Below, in pieces: positions 11,839 through 22,511 of a DNA stretch of 64,000 nucleotides; the stretch's first letter is position 1, and the number at the start of each line of letters is the position of its first letter. Location: positions 26,693,298 through 26,757,297 of the forward strand of contig CM119264.1 in assembly GCA_051294375.1 (NCBI GenBank). The letters run 5' to 3'. A program made the position numbers and the translations under genes. Below the pieces are notes generated by a model. It saw only the letters and a list, made by a program, of their open reading frames with translations, had not been told where the DNA came from and ran no database searches. Source of the DNA: Paraspadella gotoi. Taxonomy: Eukaryota > Chaetognatha.

Positions 11839-12076
11839 TTCACCCCGCCTATAAGCATGACACCTTCAGTAATAACCCGGTGGCCACTAGGTACCGGGTT
11901 CAATCCTAACCCGGTACCTAACTTGCGGGAAGCGTGAGGTCGGCCGTCGGCCGTAGGCCTGGTTGCACGCCCAGGTACCCGTTCCATGGCTGCTAGAGGG
12001 GGTTATAGAAGTTACGGACATTCATTTTCAGCCCACGCACCGCCTTATCCACACTGGTGAATTTCACCCCGCCTAT
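11839..12076. mobile_element. 210-bp insert between 14-bp direct repeats
   Basis: TTCACCCCGCCTAT occurs at 11839-11852 and again at 12063-12076. The 210 bp between them is GC-rich, with a perfect 13-bp palindrome (11888-11920), repeated GTCGGCC strings (about 11938-11955) and no simple repeats, unlike its surroundings. Flanking direct repeats of this length are typical of target-primed retroposition. No poly(A) tail is visible on either strand, so an internally duplicated element is an alternative. The minus strand has a short frame containing AVRGLKMNVRNFYNPL before a stop, which I do not recognise. Confidence 0.45.
11888..11920. other. Perfect 13-bp palindrome, 7-bp loop
   Basis: TAGGTACCGGGTT and AACCCGGTACCTA are exact reverse complements separated by CAATCCT. 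The left arm plus loop includes GGTTCAATCC, a match to the tRNA B-box pattern, but the stem is twice the length of a T arm, so this is not a tRNA. A partial third copy of the arm, AACCCGGTGGCC, starts near 11875. The element lies inside the 210-bp insert and would form a stable cruciform or RNA hairpin. Confidence 0.8.
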
Positions 12077-12179
12077 TTTAATTTATATAAATCGATAAAT
12101 TTAAAAAGAATATCTGACTCACCCTCGCGACGGATCACTTATCTTCGTCGGTGACTCAAACGTCACAATAGAATTTGAT

Positions 12180-13960
12180 TTTCGAATTAATTCACCACAA
12201 AAAAAAAGTTGGGTCCCTGGATTTTTTAGATTTTTCAAAATCATTGAGGATCAATGGATTTATTTAGCCCTTTTATTTCATTTCTTCTTCATTCTCTCTT
12301 TCCTTTTTTTTTATTTCATTTTCTCACTTTTGATTCCATTTCTTTCTAAGTCATGCGATTTTCTCACTTTTAATTAAATTCCATTTAAATTCTTTTCGTG
12401 GTTTTTTTTTAGCTTTTAATTTAATTCCTCTTTAATTCTCTCCTTTCCTTTCATTTTTTTCATTCTCTCTTCATTTTTCTCTCATTTCCATTTATTTCTT
12501 TACTCCCCAAATCGACCTTTATATAATCTCATCCAATAAAGAAAGTCGGGGAAAAGAACGACGTCCCACGTCGTCCGCTCGTTCCAGATTATCTTTTCGG
12601 CTTTAAACTAAAAAAAGAAAAAAAAGAAGANNNNNNNNNNNNNNNNNNNNNNNNNNNNNNNNNNNNNNNNNNNNNNNNNNNNNNNNNNNNNNNNNNNNNN
12701 NNNNNNNNNNNNNNNNNNNNNNNNNNNNNNNNNNNNNNNNNNNNNNNNNNNNNNNNNNNNNNNNNNNNNNNNNNNNNNNNNNNNNNNNNNNNNNNNNNNN
12801 NNNNNNNNNNNNNNNNNNNNNNNNNNNNNNNNNNNNNNNNNNNNNNNNNNNNNNNNNNNTTTTTTTTTTGTATCTTCTCTCTCCTCATTGAAATTCTTCC
12901 GCGAGGCGACGTGGATTTCGTTCTCAATCTTTGGCTTTTCTCAGAAATATCATTCTTCGCGCGACAGAGTCTCTCATCGTTCACGTCTCTCAGGATTCTT
13001 GGCTTCTTCCGATCCCCAAGTATTTTTCACCCCTGATCCCTCGATCGCCCATAACCCACCCATTTTTTGTACTNNNNNNNNNNNNNNNNNNNNNNNNNNN
13101 NNNNNNNNNNNNNNNNNNNNNNNNNNNNNNNNNNNNNNNNNNNNNNNNNNNNNNNNNNNNNNNNNNNNNNNNNNNNNNNNNNNNNNNNNNNNNNNNNNNN
13201 NNNNNNNNNNNNNNNNNNNNNNNNNNNNNNNNNNNNNNNNNNNNNNNNNNNNNNNNNNNNNNNNNNNNNNNNNNNNNNNNNNNNNNNNNNNNNNNNNNNN
13301 NNNNNNNNAAAAAAAATGAATTAGGTAACATTTGGTGGAGAAAAAAAATGTGTTCGCGAGGGAATCGTGCAGAGATCCCGGCCAGTTTCATTGACTGTAG
13401 CGATCCCGGTCAATCCTCTCGCACGAAAAATCGTTTTCCGTGAATTTAGCCGAACTGGTTGTCGACGGAGGAGAACGGAAAAATTTGAAAAGTTTATAAA
13501 GTATAGCGAGGAAAAAGTGACTTAAAGAAGAAATTACAATTTAATAAGAGATCTATTAAAACACAAATATTGCTCTTTGTGTTGCCCAAAAGAATCCAGT
13601 TGATTGTCCCAGACCATCTCTTCCCTCCCTCTCCATGTTTTGTCCCACTCTTCTCTTGTTTTTGTTCTCAATTGTTCTCATCGTTTTATTTTTCATTTTC
13701 ACGATCTTTTTCTCTCGCTTCTGTCACTTTATAGTTTAAAGTTTATACTGATCCCCTAAGCCGTCTTCTTCAAATTAAAATTCGCTCTGAATTCAGTCTT
13801 CACTGCACATCGCAATCACAAACAGCCCTTTCCAATCACCCTCACCCACTTACACCCTCACCACTACCCACCCACTCACCGCTGCCTCCCAAACTTACTC
13901 GGAAAAAACCACCTTTGAAATCCCGTTTCAATTTCCGTCGGAATTTCCGATTTGACCCCC
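12180..13960. other. T-rich and gap-broken non-coding DNA
   Basis: 12240-12530 is a T-rich stretch of short words such as TTTCATTT and TTTAATT with no gene. Gaps lie at 12631-12859 and 13074-13308. 13309-13960 is mixed unique sequence ending in C/A-rich text (13800-13900) before the 713-N gap. Neither strand gives a convincing exon. Confidence 0.6.
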
Positions 13961-14673
13961 NNNNNNNNNNNNNNNNNNNNNNNNNNNNNNNNNNNNNNNN
14001 NNNNNNNNNNNNNNNNNNNNNNNNNNNNNNNNNNNNNNNNNNNNNNNNNNNNNNNNNNNNNNNNNNNNNNNNNNNNNNNNNNNNNNNNNNNNNNNNNNNN
14101 NNNNNNNNNNNNNNNNNNNNNNNNNNNNNNNNNNNNNNNNNNNNNNNNNNNNNNNNNNNNNNNNNNNNNNNNNNNNNNNNNNNNNNNNNNNNNNNNNNNN
14201 NNNNNNNNNNNNNNNNNNNNNNNNNNNNNNNNNNNNNNNNNNNNNNNNNNNNNNNNNNNNNNNNNNNNNNNNNNNNNNNNNNNNNNNNNNNNNNNNNNNN
14301 NNNNNNNNNNNNNNNNNNNNNNNNNNNNNNNNNNNNNNNNNNNNNNNNNNNNNNNNNNNNNNNNNNNNNNNNNNNNNNNNNNNNNNNNNNNNNNNNNNNN
14401 NNNNNNNNNNNNNNNNNNNNNNNNNNNNNNNNNNNNNNNNNNNNNNNNNNNNNNNNNNNNNNNNNNNNNNNNNNNNNNNNNNNNNNNNNNNNNNNNNNNN
14501 NNNNNNNNNNNNNNNNNNNNNNNNNNNNNNNNNNNNNNNNNNNNNNNNNNNNNNNNNNNNNNNNNNNNNNNNNNNNNNNNNNNNNNNNNNNNNNNNNNNN
14601 NNNNNNNNNNNNNNNNNNNNNNNNNNNNNNNNNNNNNNNNNNNNNNNNNNNNNNNNNNNNNNNNNNNNNNNNN
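13961..14673. other. 713-N gap, the longest in the window
   Basis: The base content is unknown. Open frames drawn across it consist almost entirely of unresolved residues and carry no information. Confidence 0.95.
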
Positions 14674-16306
14674 CTCCCCTTCTCGTTTATTTAATCTTCC
14701 TTACTTTTCTCCGACCTCCGCCCATGTTCCTCCGTGAAATAGCCGCATATAACTTTTCCCCGTTTATCTTTTTCTATCGTCATTCATTTTTAATCGACTG
14801 CGCGAGAGAATCTTTATTCTGCGTTGTGAAGAAGAAAAAAGCGGGAAACTAAAAATAAAAAAAACGCCGTGAAATTTTAATGTGATTCTCCTTATTTTCT
14901 CTTGAAATAATAATATCCTTATTTAAAATTTCGTTAAAAGTTAAAACGGTAGAAATTTTACCCAAAACCTATTTTTTCGATTCATACGATATATTTTTAA
15001 TGCTTTCGTTTTACATATAATTTATACTTAATATAAATACATTTATCTAAACATATTTTACATATTAACACATCTTATATTCACTGTTTAAATATATATT
15101 TCAAATGAGGCTAACTAGATTCACTAAATGTTACTTTTCCAAGCTTGAATTGTTAACATTATTTTTCTTGAATTTAGTATTTTGCTCTTTTTTTTTCTCT
15201 TTTATTCTATTTTCTGCTCTTTTGTTTTCCCCATCGAGTTCCTCTTGTTGATATCAGTTTTGGAGGACTTGGTTTCATCGGACTCAGCCTTTTTCCACTT
15301 TGGTGCGACCCTTAAAACATTTTTTCTTTTCTTTCTTTCTTTACTCCTCTTTTTTATTCTCTTTTTGGAAATACGTAAAAAGGCAAGAAGATGTAAACCA
15401 GCATTTGGTGCCTTTCAACACGCGTTCGGATAATAAGAATCACTTCGAAAGATGAAACTTAATTCAAAGACAAATTAGATATTTGAAACAAGTGTATGAA
15501 TATTTATTAAAAAGCACGTCATGATAAAAGTGAAGGCCAAGCAGGGTTTTCTTTATCTCCATGGAAATTAAACAATTGTCTGAGGGTAATTGAATTTTTT
15601 TTTATTCATAATATGAAAGTCTATGGATCCTATAAATTGTGATAACCTGGAAAACGATTTTAATCTTTTTTGTTTTACATCGACTTTTTGAGAATATCTT
15701 TGGATTTCTCAGAAATCCGAACTCGAGGGTTCGACTCTCAAAATCCGGAAAGGAAAGGATCTCTGTTGCGATCTCAACCGTGGCCAACCACTTTGATAGA
15801 AGATGGAATGCCAGAACCTCTAACCCCGAACCATTCCGAATGGGAAGAGAGAGAGAGAGANNNNNNNNNNNNNNNNNNNNNNNNNNNNNNNNNNNNNNNN
15901 NNNNNNNNNNNNNNNNNNNNNNNNNNNNNNNNNNNNNNNNNNNNNNNNNNNNNNNNNNNNNNNNNNNNNNNNNNNNNNNNNNNNNNNNNNNNNNNNNNNN
16001 NNNNNNNNNNNNNNNNNNNNNNNNNNNNNNNNNNNNNNNNNNNNNNNNNNNNNNCATTGACCCCGCCTCCCTCCGGCTAAATAACCCATTCCCTTTTTAT
16101 CCGGGAATAATGTGTTCGCCTTAAATGGAACAGCGGGAAAAGGGAGAAGCTGTTTTAAAAAACAATTTCAATTTGAAATAAAGACAAATCAAGCGTAAAA
16201 TAAAAAAGGAAAAGATTCTAAAACATTTTCGTGTTGAAGTTCAAATTGGTTCTCCCTTAGAATCCACGGATGGGCGCACATATCAATGAGGAGATTCTCT
16301 CTCTCT

Positions 16307-16357
<51 letters not shown>

Positions 16358-16476
16358 TTCGCTTCTGGTTTTATTTTTATTTTTATCTTTCCCCCAACAC
16401 TTGGGCCTCGTCGCGTCACTTCTCGTTTCTCCAGTTACGGTTTCCGGTTAAAAACTCGTCGTTTTCGTCTTCTTCA

Positions 16477-16509
<33 letters not shown>

Positions 16510-17400
16510 ACTTCCGGTTTATTCCCGGTTTTTACGATCGTCAAAACAGCGAAGATTCTCGATCCGCGAACCGCGGGTCGAATGATTCTGTTTCTGAGTG
16601 AAGATTTGAGAGAAAAGAAAAAATGGGGTTTGGCATAGATAAGAAGAAAGAGAAGGGAAAAAATGAAAGAAAGAGAGAGGAAAAAAATGACCAAAATCGA
16701 AGGATTAGCAGAACAAGAAAGCTATAATCGTTTAATCTCATATGAATATTGCAGTACTCGAAATTTACTCTGTTTAAAATCTAAGACTTATTTTTTAGTA
16801 CATAAAAAATAAAAATCGTCATTCATCCTAAATAATAATAGGCCGGAATTTTTTTTTTTGAGAGGATAAATGATTAACTTTGGATATTAACTTGGCGTTT
16901 GAGATTCATGTCGTCATGTCGGGTGAAAAAAATAAATTCAAGTATAGATTGGTGACGAAGGAATCGTCTGAAAATGACATTTTTTATTATCTTCATTAGC
17001 GTCTCTTTGTTTATATATATATATATATAAAACAAAGAAAACATAACAGCGTTTTTTTCTTATTAAAAAAAATCGTTTATGCTTTATGTTTTCGTTTTTG
17101 TATTTTTTTTTCATATCTTTTGTTTTTGTTTTTACGCATTATCTTTGAACGTTTAAAAAAAAACGTAGTTGCGTTATATTTAGATATAATACTTCTTACG
17201 AAAATTCGCTCTTTGGTCTCTTTGGTCTGGGGGCAGTATTGAAATGATTATGATAAAATGGTTTAGTCAACACCGCTGCTCTTAGATATATTGCTAAAGT
17301 CGATAAATTTTCACAGTTAGCATCTGCGTGATAATTCTTCAATTATAAAGTTTTACTCGGAAACAAACAAAAAATCTCAATTCTTTTCGAGGCGAAAGTT
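14674..17400. repeat. AT-rich DNA with TC and CGT arrays
   Basis: 14870-15180 and 16740-17400 are AT-rich and featureless. A GA tract starts at 15845 and runs into the 194-N gap 15861-16054. A TC array (16297-16353) and a CGT array (16479-16509) follow, next to an ACTTCCGG ETS-like site near 16509. A short TA array lies at about 17013-17030. No gene is supported. Confidence 0.65.
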
Positions 17401-17449
17401 TCTTCGCATAAAATCGTTTCTTTGAAACTTTTAAAGTCTTCGACGCATT

Positions 17450-17605
17450 CACCAGCGTTTAAGCTATTTGCGGCGCCTTCTTCGTCTTCCTTTTCTTTGC
17501 CTTCTTTATTTTCGTTACCATCTTTGCCTTCTACGCCGACTTTGACTCATCTACCCTCTTTGCCTACTTTGCCTTCTTTATTTTCGTTACCTTTTTTTTT
17601 ATTGT
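17450..17605 (+). repeat. 72-bp tandem repeat of TTTGCCTTC type
   Basis: The 21-bp core that begins GCCTTCTTTATTTTCG recurs at 17499 and 17571, a 72-bp period built from shorter 9-bp TTTGCCTTC-like units. The plus-strand frame reads as Leu-Pro-Ser-Leu-Phe-Ser repeats. It lacks a splice context or any wider domain, so I treat it as a minisatellite, not a gene. Confidence 0.55.
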
Positions 17606-17774
17606 AGGTCTTCTTTGGCTTATCGACCGTCTTCTTCATTTTCTTTGACTGATTTTCCTTTGCGTTCTTTCTTTCTTTTTACGATTTTCTTTCTTTGCTC
17701 TCTTTGCCTTCTTTTCTTCCTACAAATTATTTTTCTTTGCTACTCAAAGTTTTCACCCTCTACGCAGCAACTTT

Positions 17775-17803
17775 CTTGCTGCTGCTGCTGCTGCTGCTGC
17801 TGA
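17775..17803 (+). repeat. CTG array
   Basis: About nine uninterrupted CTG units. On the complementary strand this is CAG. CAG/CTG arrays are structure-forming and frequently length-variable. It lies in no open frame that looks coding. Confidence 0.85.
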
Positions 17804-17934
17804 CGGCATTTCCGCTTCCACCGCCTCCCTCCTGCGCCTTCGCCACCCCCTCCCCCGAATCATCTCCCTCGAGTTTACAAGGACAACTTTTCGTTCGGAG
17901 TTCAAAGTCGTAAACAACGTCGCTCGGAGGCGGA

Positions 17935-18290
17935 AGCAGCGTCGCCGCCCCTGCCGCCGCTGCCGCCGCTGCCGCCACTGCCGCCGCCGCCTCCGCTCGG
18001 AAGCGACGACGTCAAGGATGTCGAGGGCGACGTCAAAATCAGGAGAATAACGAAGCTGAATGACAATCTCACTGACGCGAAAAAAATAAAACCTGACAAT
18101 GTTTGACAGATGACATAATAGAATTGTCGAGATTATGACGACAGTTTGACCGACGAGACAAGAATAGTGACTGACAGACGAATTTATAGTCGGAAAAGGC
18201 AGTCGAACGACGACGACGACGACGACGGGACGACGAAGAGCGACGTCGCGACGATGACGACGGACGACGCGTGAACGACGAAACACGGGA
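17935..18290. repeat. GCC/CGT-rich CpG block
   Basis: 17941-17992 is an imperfect GCCGCCGCTGCC array. 18000-18290 is a degenerate GACGACG/TGACGA repeat with a clean ACG array at 18207-18230. CpG density is high. The minus-strand frame through it (roughly 18286 to 17753) has more than 170 codons but is rich in Arg, Val and Ser from triplet repeats and matches no domain I know. Confidence 0.6.
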
Positions 18291-18754
18291 GGATTATTAG
18301 AAAAGGAGCGAAGTCACTTTATCTCGAAAATCGTTCCCCGTTTCTGCCCGAATTTACTTTTCTCTTAAGTTTCTTTTCTTCTCTTTTCAATTGTCGAAGG
18401 CGTCACTTTGACTTTTCTTTTCTTTGTTTCTCTTCTCTTTCTTCCTCCCTCTTCTCTTCCCCCCCCTTCTCCTTCCTCCTTCCTCCGCTTTCGCTTTCTT
18501 CTCTCATCCACATTCACACCTTTCTTACCTTCCATGCGCCGGCGTGACTAGCGGTACATTCCTATTCTTCCTTCCTCGACCGCGCTTTTTTCTTCTTTTT
18601 CCCTTACCTTTTCTTTCTCCACTTTCTTTTAGTCCTCCGCTATTCCTTCCTTTCCTCCTTGCCTCCACTTTTCTTTCCTTTCTTTCCTTCCTCCACTTTT
18701 CTTTGCCCTTTCTTTCCTTCCTCCTCCAACTTTCTTTCCTTTCCTCCTTTCCTT

Positions 18755-18779
18755 NNNNNNNNNNNNNNNNNNNNNNNNN
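18755..18779. other. 25-N assembly gap
   Basis: The left flank is a CCTTTCTTTCC-type pyrimidine tract (18600-18754) and the right flank begins directly in the CCGGATGTAAC repeat array. Unlike two of the other 25-N gaps, no duplicated flank was seen by eye. Confidence 0.85.
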
Positions 18780-18781
18780 GA

Positions 18782-18922
18782 TAACCCGGTTGTAGCAGGG
18801 GAAGAGAGTTTGAGACCCGGATGTAACCGGGGAGAATCGCAGTACCGGATGTAACCAAACAGAAGTGCAAACTCGGATGTAACCGCGAAGAAGCAAAGAC
18901 TCGGATGGAACCGGGACGGGAT
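18782..18922 (+). repeat. 30-bp array with CCGGATGTAACC core
   Basis: Five related cores occur: CCCGGTTGTAGC (about 18785), CCCGGATGTAACC (about 18816), ACCGGATGTAACC (about 18843), CTCGGATGTAACC (about 18872) and CTCGGATGGAACC (about 18900). The spacing is 27-31 bp, and the spacers are purine-rich and less conserved. CCGGATGT resembles a variant ETS-factor site. The array begins immediately after a 25-N gap, so its true left end is unknown. A related but more degraded cluster lies at 40255-40475. Confidence 0.7.
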
Positions 18923-19057
18923 GAAGGGGCGCCAGACTATGGAATCGCTTTTCCCGCCGGAGATGTGAGGGTCTCTTTGGTTCTGTCATGGAATATTGTG
19001 GGTTTTTTTTTTCGAGACGAGACTTCGATTCGCCAAACGGAAACTGGCGCCGGTCGT

Positions 19058-19350
19058 TTGTCGTCGTCGTTATCGTTAGTCGTTGTTGTCGTTGTCGTCG
19101 TCGTTGTCGTCGTCGTCGTTTTCGTCGTCGTAAATGCTAAAGTGATAAGTTTTTAAAAGATTTATAAGATTTAGAATTTTATAGCAAAAAAATCTAATTT
19201 TCAACTATATTACTATATTCTACTATATACTCAACGATGTAAATATTACTTATAAACGATTATCATTTCCCTCACATTTCATCATCATCATCATCATCGA
19301 CATTCTATTTTATCATCATCATCATCATCATCATCATCATCTTCATCATT

Positions 19351-19415
<65 letters not shown>

Positions 19416-20073
19416 AATGATCATCGACATCTCGTTTGTCATCATCATCATCATCATCATCAGCATCATCAGCATCATCATCACCATCATCATCATATTC
19501 ATCATCATCATCATCATCATAATCATCATCGACATTCTCGTTTATCATCATCCTTTGGAAGAAAAAAGCGAGGAAAGAATTATCGCGTCCACAGCTGCGC
19601 AATTTTTTTCCCCTTTTTTTCGAAACNNNNNNNNNNNNNNNNNNNNNNNNNNNNNNNNNNNNNNNNNNNNNNNNNNNNNNNNNNNNNNNNNNNNNNNNNN
19701 NNNNNNNNNNNNNNNNNNNNNNNNNNNNNNNNNNNNNNNNNNNNNNNNNNNNNNNNNNNNNNNNNNNNNNNNNNNNNNNNNNNNNNNNNNNNNNNNNNNN
19801 NNNNNNNNNNNNNNNNNNNNNNNNNNNNNNNNNNNNNNNNNNNNNNNNNNNNNNNNNNNNNNNNNNNNNNNNNNNNNNNNNNNNNNNNNNNNNNNNNNNN
19901 NNNNNNNNNNNNNNNNNNNNNNNNNNNNNNNNNNNNNNNNNNNNNNNNNNNNNNNNNNNNNNNNNNNNNNNNNNNNNNNNNNNNNNNNNNNNNNNNNNNN
20001 NNNNNNNNNNNNNNNNNNNNNNNNNNNNNNNNNNNNNNNNNNNNNNNNNNNNNNNNNNNNNNNNNNNNNNNNN
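19058..20073. repeat. TCG array and long ATC array, then gap
   Basis: A GTCGTCGTT-type array runs 19058-19132. A very long ATC array with a few ATA, ACC and GAC interruptions runs 19282-19552. A short motif containing GACATTCT and TTTATCATC recurs at both ends of the ATC array (about 19300 and 19530). The array is followed by a 447-N gap (19627-20073). Reading it as protein gives poly-Asp or poly-Met, which is an artefact. Confidence 0.85.
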
Positions 20074-20291
20074 TTTTCTCCTGCGACGCGACGACTCGCA
20101 CCAAATTATTCTTCGTTTTGTGGAGACATCAGCGATGTGGATGGGGATATTTTGTGGTCAATAAGTTAAAAGTGGGCGTTTAGTAAAATTAAATTACATA
20201 ATACTAGTGAATTAGTGAGAATTAAGAATTAAGAATTGTTACTGTTTCTGATTATGTTTTTGGTGTTAATTTTTGGCGTGTGAAATGATTA

Positions 20292-20293
20292 TT

Positions 20294-20350
<57 letters not shown>

Positions 20351-20377
20351 ATGACGACGACGATGATGAGCATCTGG
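20292..20377 (+). repeat. ATG array
   Basis: About 20 GAT/ATG units followed by ACGACGACG. This is opposite in strand sense to the ATC array 740 bp upstream, so the two could pair. The intervening DNA contains a 447-N gap. Confidence 0.85.
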
Positions 20378-20489
20378 TTTGAAGTTGATAGTGATCTGGT
20401 GATTGAAATCTGTTGTGGGTGAGTAACCGCTCTTATTGTGAAAATGTTGAAAGACTCACTTCGGGTCTCTCACCGTGACACGACGTGTA

Positions 20490-20938
20490 GGTTCTTCGAC
20501 GGGGCGATGCCGGAGCCGCCGTTGACACTGCCGACGCTGCCGACGCAGGCGCCGACGCTGCCGACGCCAGTGACACGGGTTTGATTGATGTCATTCTTCC
20601 TCTCGAAACTGAGACCAGAAAAAAAAAAGCGAAGACAAATAAACAAACGAAAAAAACATAAACAAACAAGAAATTCGGAGTCGAATGTCGAACCGTCGCT
20701 GTTGACGTCGTCGTCGTCGTCGTCGTCGTCGTCGTTCGCTTCAGAGTCATTGTCGTCGTCGTCAACATAATCGTCATCGTCATTTGTGACTTGGTCGCTT
20801 ATCGGGCGATGATGCCGGTTTTTTTACCGGAAAAATCGGCATCATGACGAAGATGACAAAGAAGAAGAAAGTAATGACGAAGGAGATGAAAGAGACGGAC
20901 CGAATGGAACGAAACGATGACAGAAATGGAGAAAACAA
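20490..20938. repeat. GCCGACGCT 9-bp repeats and GTC array
   Basis: 20505-20575 holds several copies of a GCCGACGCT-type 9-mer. 20706-20764 is a GTC array with small interruptions. Between them lies an A-rich CAAACAAACG tract. Downstream, 20846-20938 is a purine-rich GACGAAG-type tract reaching the 269-N gap (20939-21207). Confidence 0.65.
20809..20845. other. 15-bp hairpin with 7-nt loop
   Basis: The arms are ATGATGCCGGTTTTT (20809-20823) and AAAAATCGGCATCAT (20831-20845). Fourteen pairs are Watson-Crick and one is G-U. The loop is TTACCGG. The T-rich inner half and the compact loop make it clearly different from the surrounding triplet repeats. It is too short for an animal miRNA precursor, which usually has a stem of about 30 bp. 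Its role is unknown. Confidence 0.75.
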
Positions 20939-21207
20939 NNNNNNNNNNNNNNNNNNNNNNNNNNNNNNNNNNNNNNNNNNNNNNNNNNNNNNNNNNNNNN
21001 NNNNNNNNNNNNNNNNNNNNNNNNNNNNNNNNNNNNNNNNNNNNNNNNNNNNNNNNNNNNNNNNNNNNNNNNNNNNNNNNNNNNNNNNNNNNNNNNNNNN
21101 NNNNNNNNNNNNNNNNNNNNNNNNNNNNNNNNNNNNNNNNNNNNNNNNNNNNNNNNNNNNNNNNNNNNNNNNNNNNNNNNNNNNNNNNNNNNNNNNNNNN
21201 NNNNNNN

Positions 21208-21830
21208 TTAATCTAAAACAAAAGAAAAGAAAAAAAGTTGGATTTCGCGTGAGAGGCCACTGCACTCGTGATCGATGGGTCTCCTTACCCTTTCCGTTCC
21301 GACCTCACCCGCTCTCAATTGAGGGGAGGCTTCCCTCAGGAAACCGACGGTCAGGGAAAGAGGAAGAGGGAACTGGATCACTCTTTCAAGCTTACCTTCA
21401 AGGAACTCAACATCAAATTTTCTTCTCTAAATAAACCACGCCTACTTAGATTCGTTGACAATATGAGTACATGACCGACAATGGATCTGTTTAAATTACA
21501 TAGCAGAGCGAGATAGGTACAAACGGATTTACACGAACACCGAGTTCGCACTAACAAGTGGGCTACCAACGCCCGCGTCCCGCTTATACTTGTGTGAATC
21601 AGCATGGGCGCGAACCGAGTCTCTCACCTTGGGCTCGTCCAAGCAGAGTCTCGACGAGCTTGTCAAAGGCCTCTGTCTGGGGCGTTGTTGCGGATCATCC
21701 TGCTTGGTAGCCGAGACAGACGCCGGCCTTCTCTTGTCAGAGAGACGAAGGCCTCCAATGCTAGATGCCGTAGTTGCCTTCAGCAGAGGAAAGGGGGTTT
21801 GGGTGCGGGGGGATTCAAAATGTATCTAAA
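21208..21830. other. Unique sequence, possibly a degraded element
   Basis: This 620-bp stretch has balanced composition and no microsatellites, unlike its neighbours. Its left end reads AAAAAGTTGGATTTCGCGTG (about 21231-21250). A near-identical string, with one G fewer, opens the unique stretch at about 23409. The sequences diverge quickly after about 25 bp. Short open frames exist on both strands (79 aa plus, 75 aa minus) but resemble no family I know. Confidence 0.4.
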
Positions 21831-21839
21831 ATATCATTA

Positions 21840-22464
21840 AATACATATTTTTAATATTAGTTAAATTTAGGCAATTTGGCAATTTTAATACTGTAAATGG
21901 ATTTATATTTAAAATTTTTAGCTTATGTTTGTTATTAAATGTTCCTATTCCTCATTCTCGCCCTTTTATTTAATTTTCTTTTCCTTTTTCTTAAACTTTA
22001 TTTCATTTTAATCATTTTTCTATTTTCATTTACATCTATTTCGTCCAATTTTCCTGTTTTCCTCTTCCTAACTTCCATCCGCTTTTAATTCATTTCCTCC
22101 CAATTTCCGTCATTTTTCTTCATTTCCTTTCTTTCTTTCTCCAAATTTCCGTCCACTTTCATTTCCTTTTTCTCATTTCCTTCTTCCTCGTTCCATGGTT
22201 ACTTTTCCTTTTCATACATTTCCTTTTTCCTCATTTTTTTTCCCTCAATTTTCTTTTTTCCAGCAAATTTCCTCCACTTCAATTTTCTCCCTTTTTTCAT
22301 TCGAAATTATTTCTTCATATTTTCCGCCTTTTACGAATCGCCTCAACGATTTCCATCACAACATTTCTTAACATTTTTTTCATAAGTGAAAATGTTCGCG
22401 TTGATACGGTTGGCGTTTGAATTATCGTTCTTCTCGCAATTGGCGGGGAGCGAGGAGCGAGAGA

Positions 22465-22511
<47 letters not shown>

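Noticed and set aside
13915-14737. Long frames of about 260 aa
   Set aside because: They are almost entirely unresolved residues across the 713-N gap. The same reason removes all frames spanning other gaps.
17753-18286. 177-aa minus-strand frame, Arg/Val-rich
   Set aside because: Most of it reads through ACG, GCC and CTG triplet arrays. The remainder has no domain.
19294-19602. Long minus-strand frames of poly-Asp, poly-Met or poly-Ile
   Set aside because: They are readings of the ATC array in different frames. All frames are open, as expected of a stop-free triplet, and there is no splice or start context. The same applies at 27653-27870 and 37454-37813.
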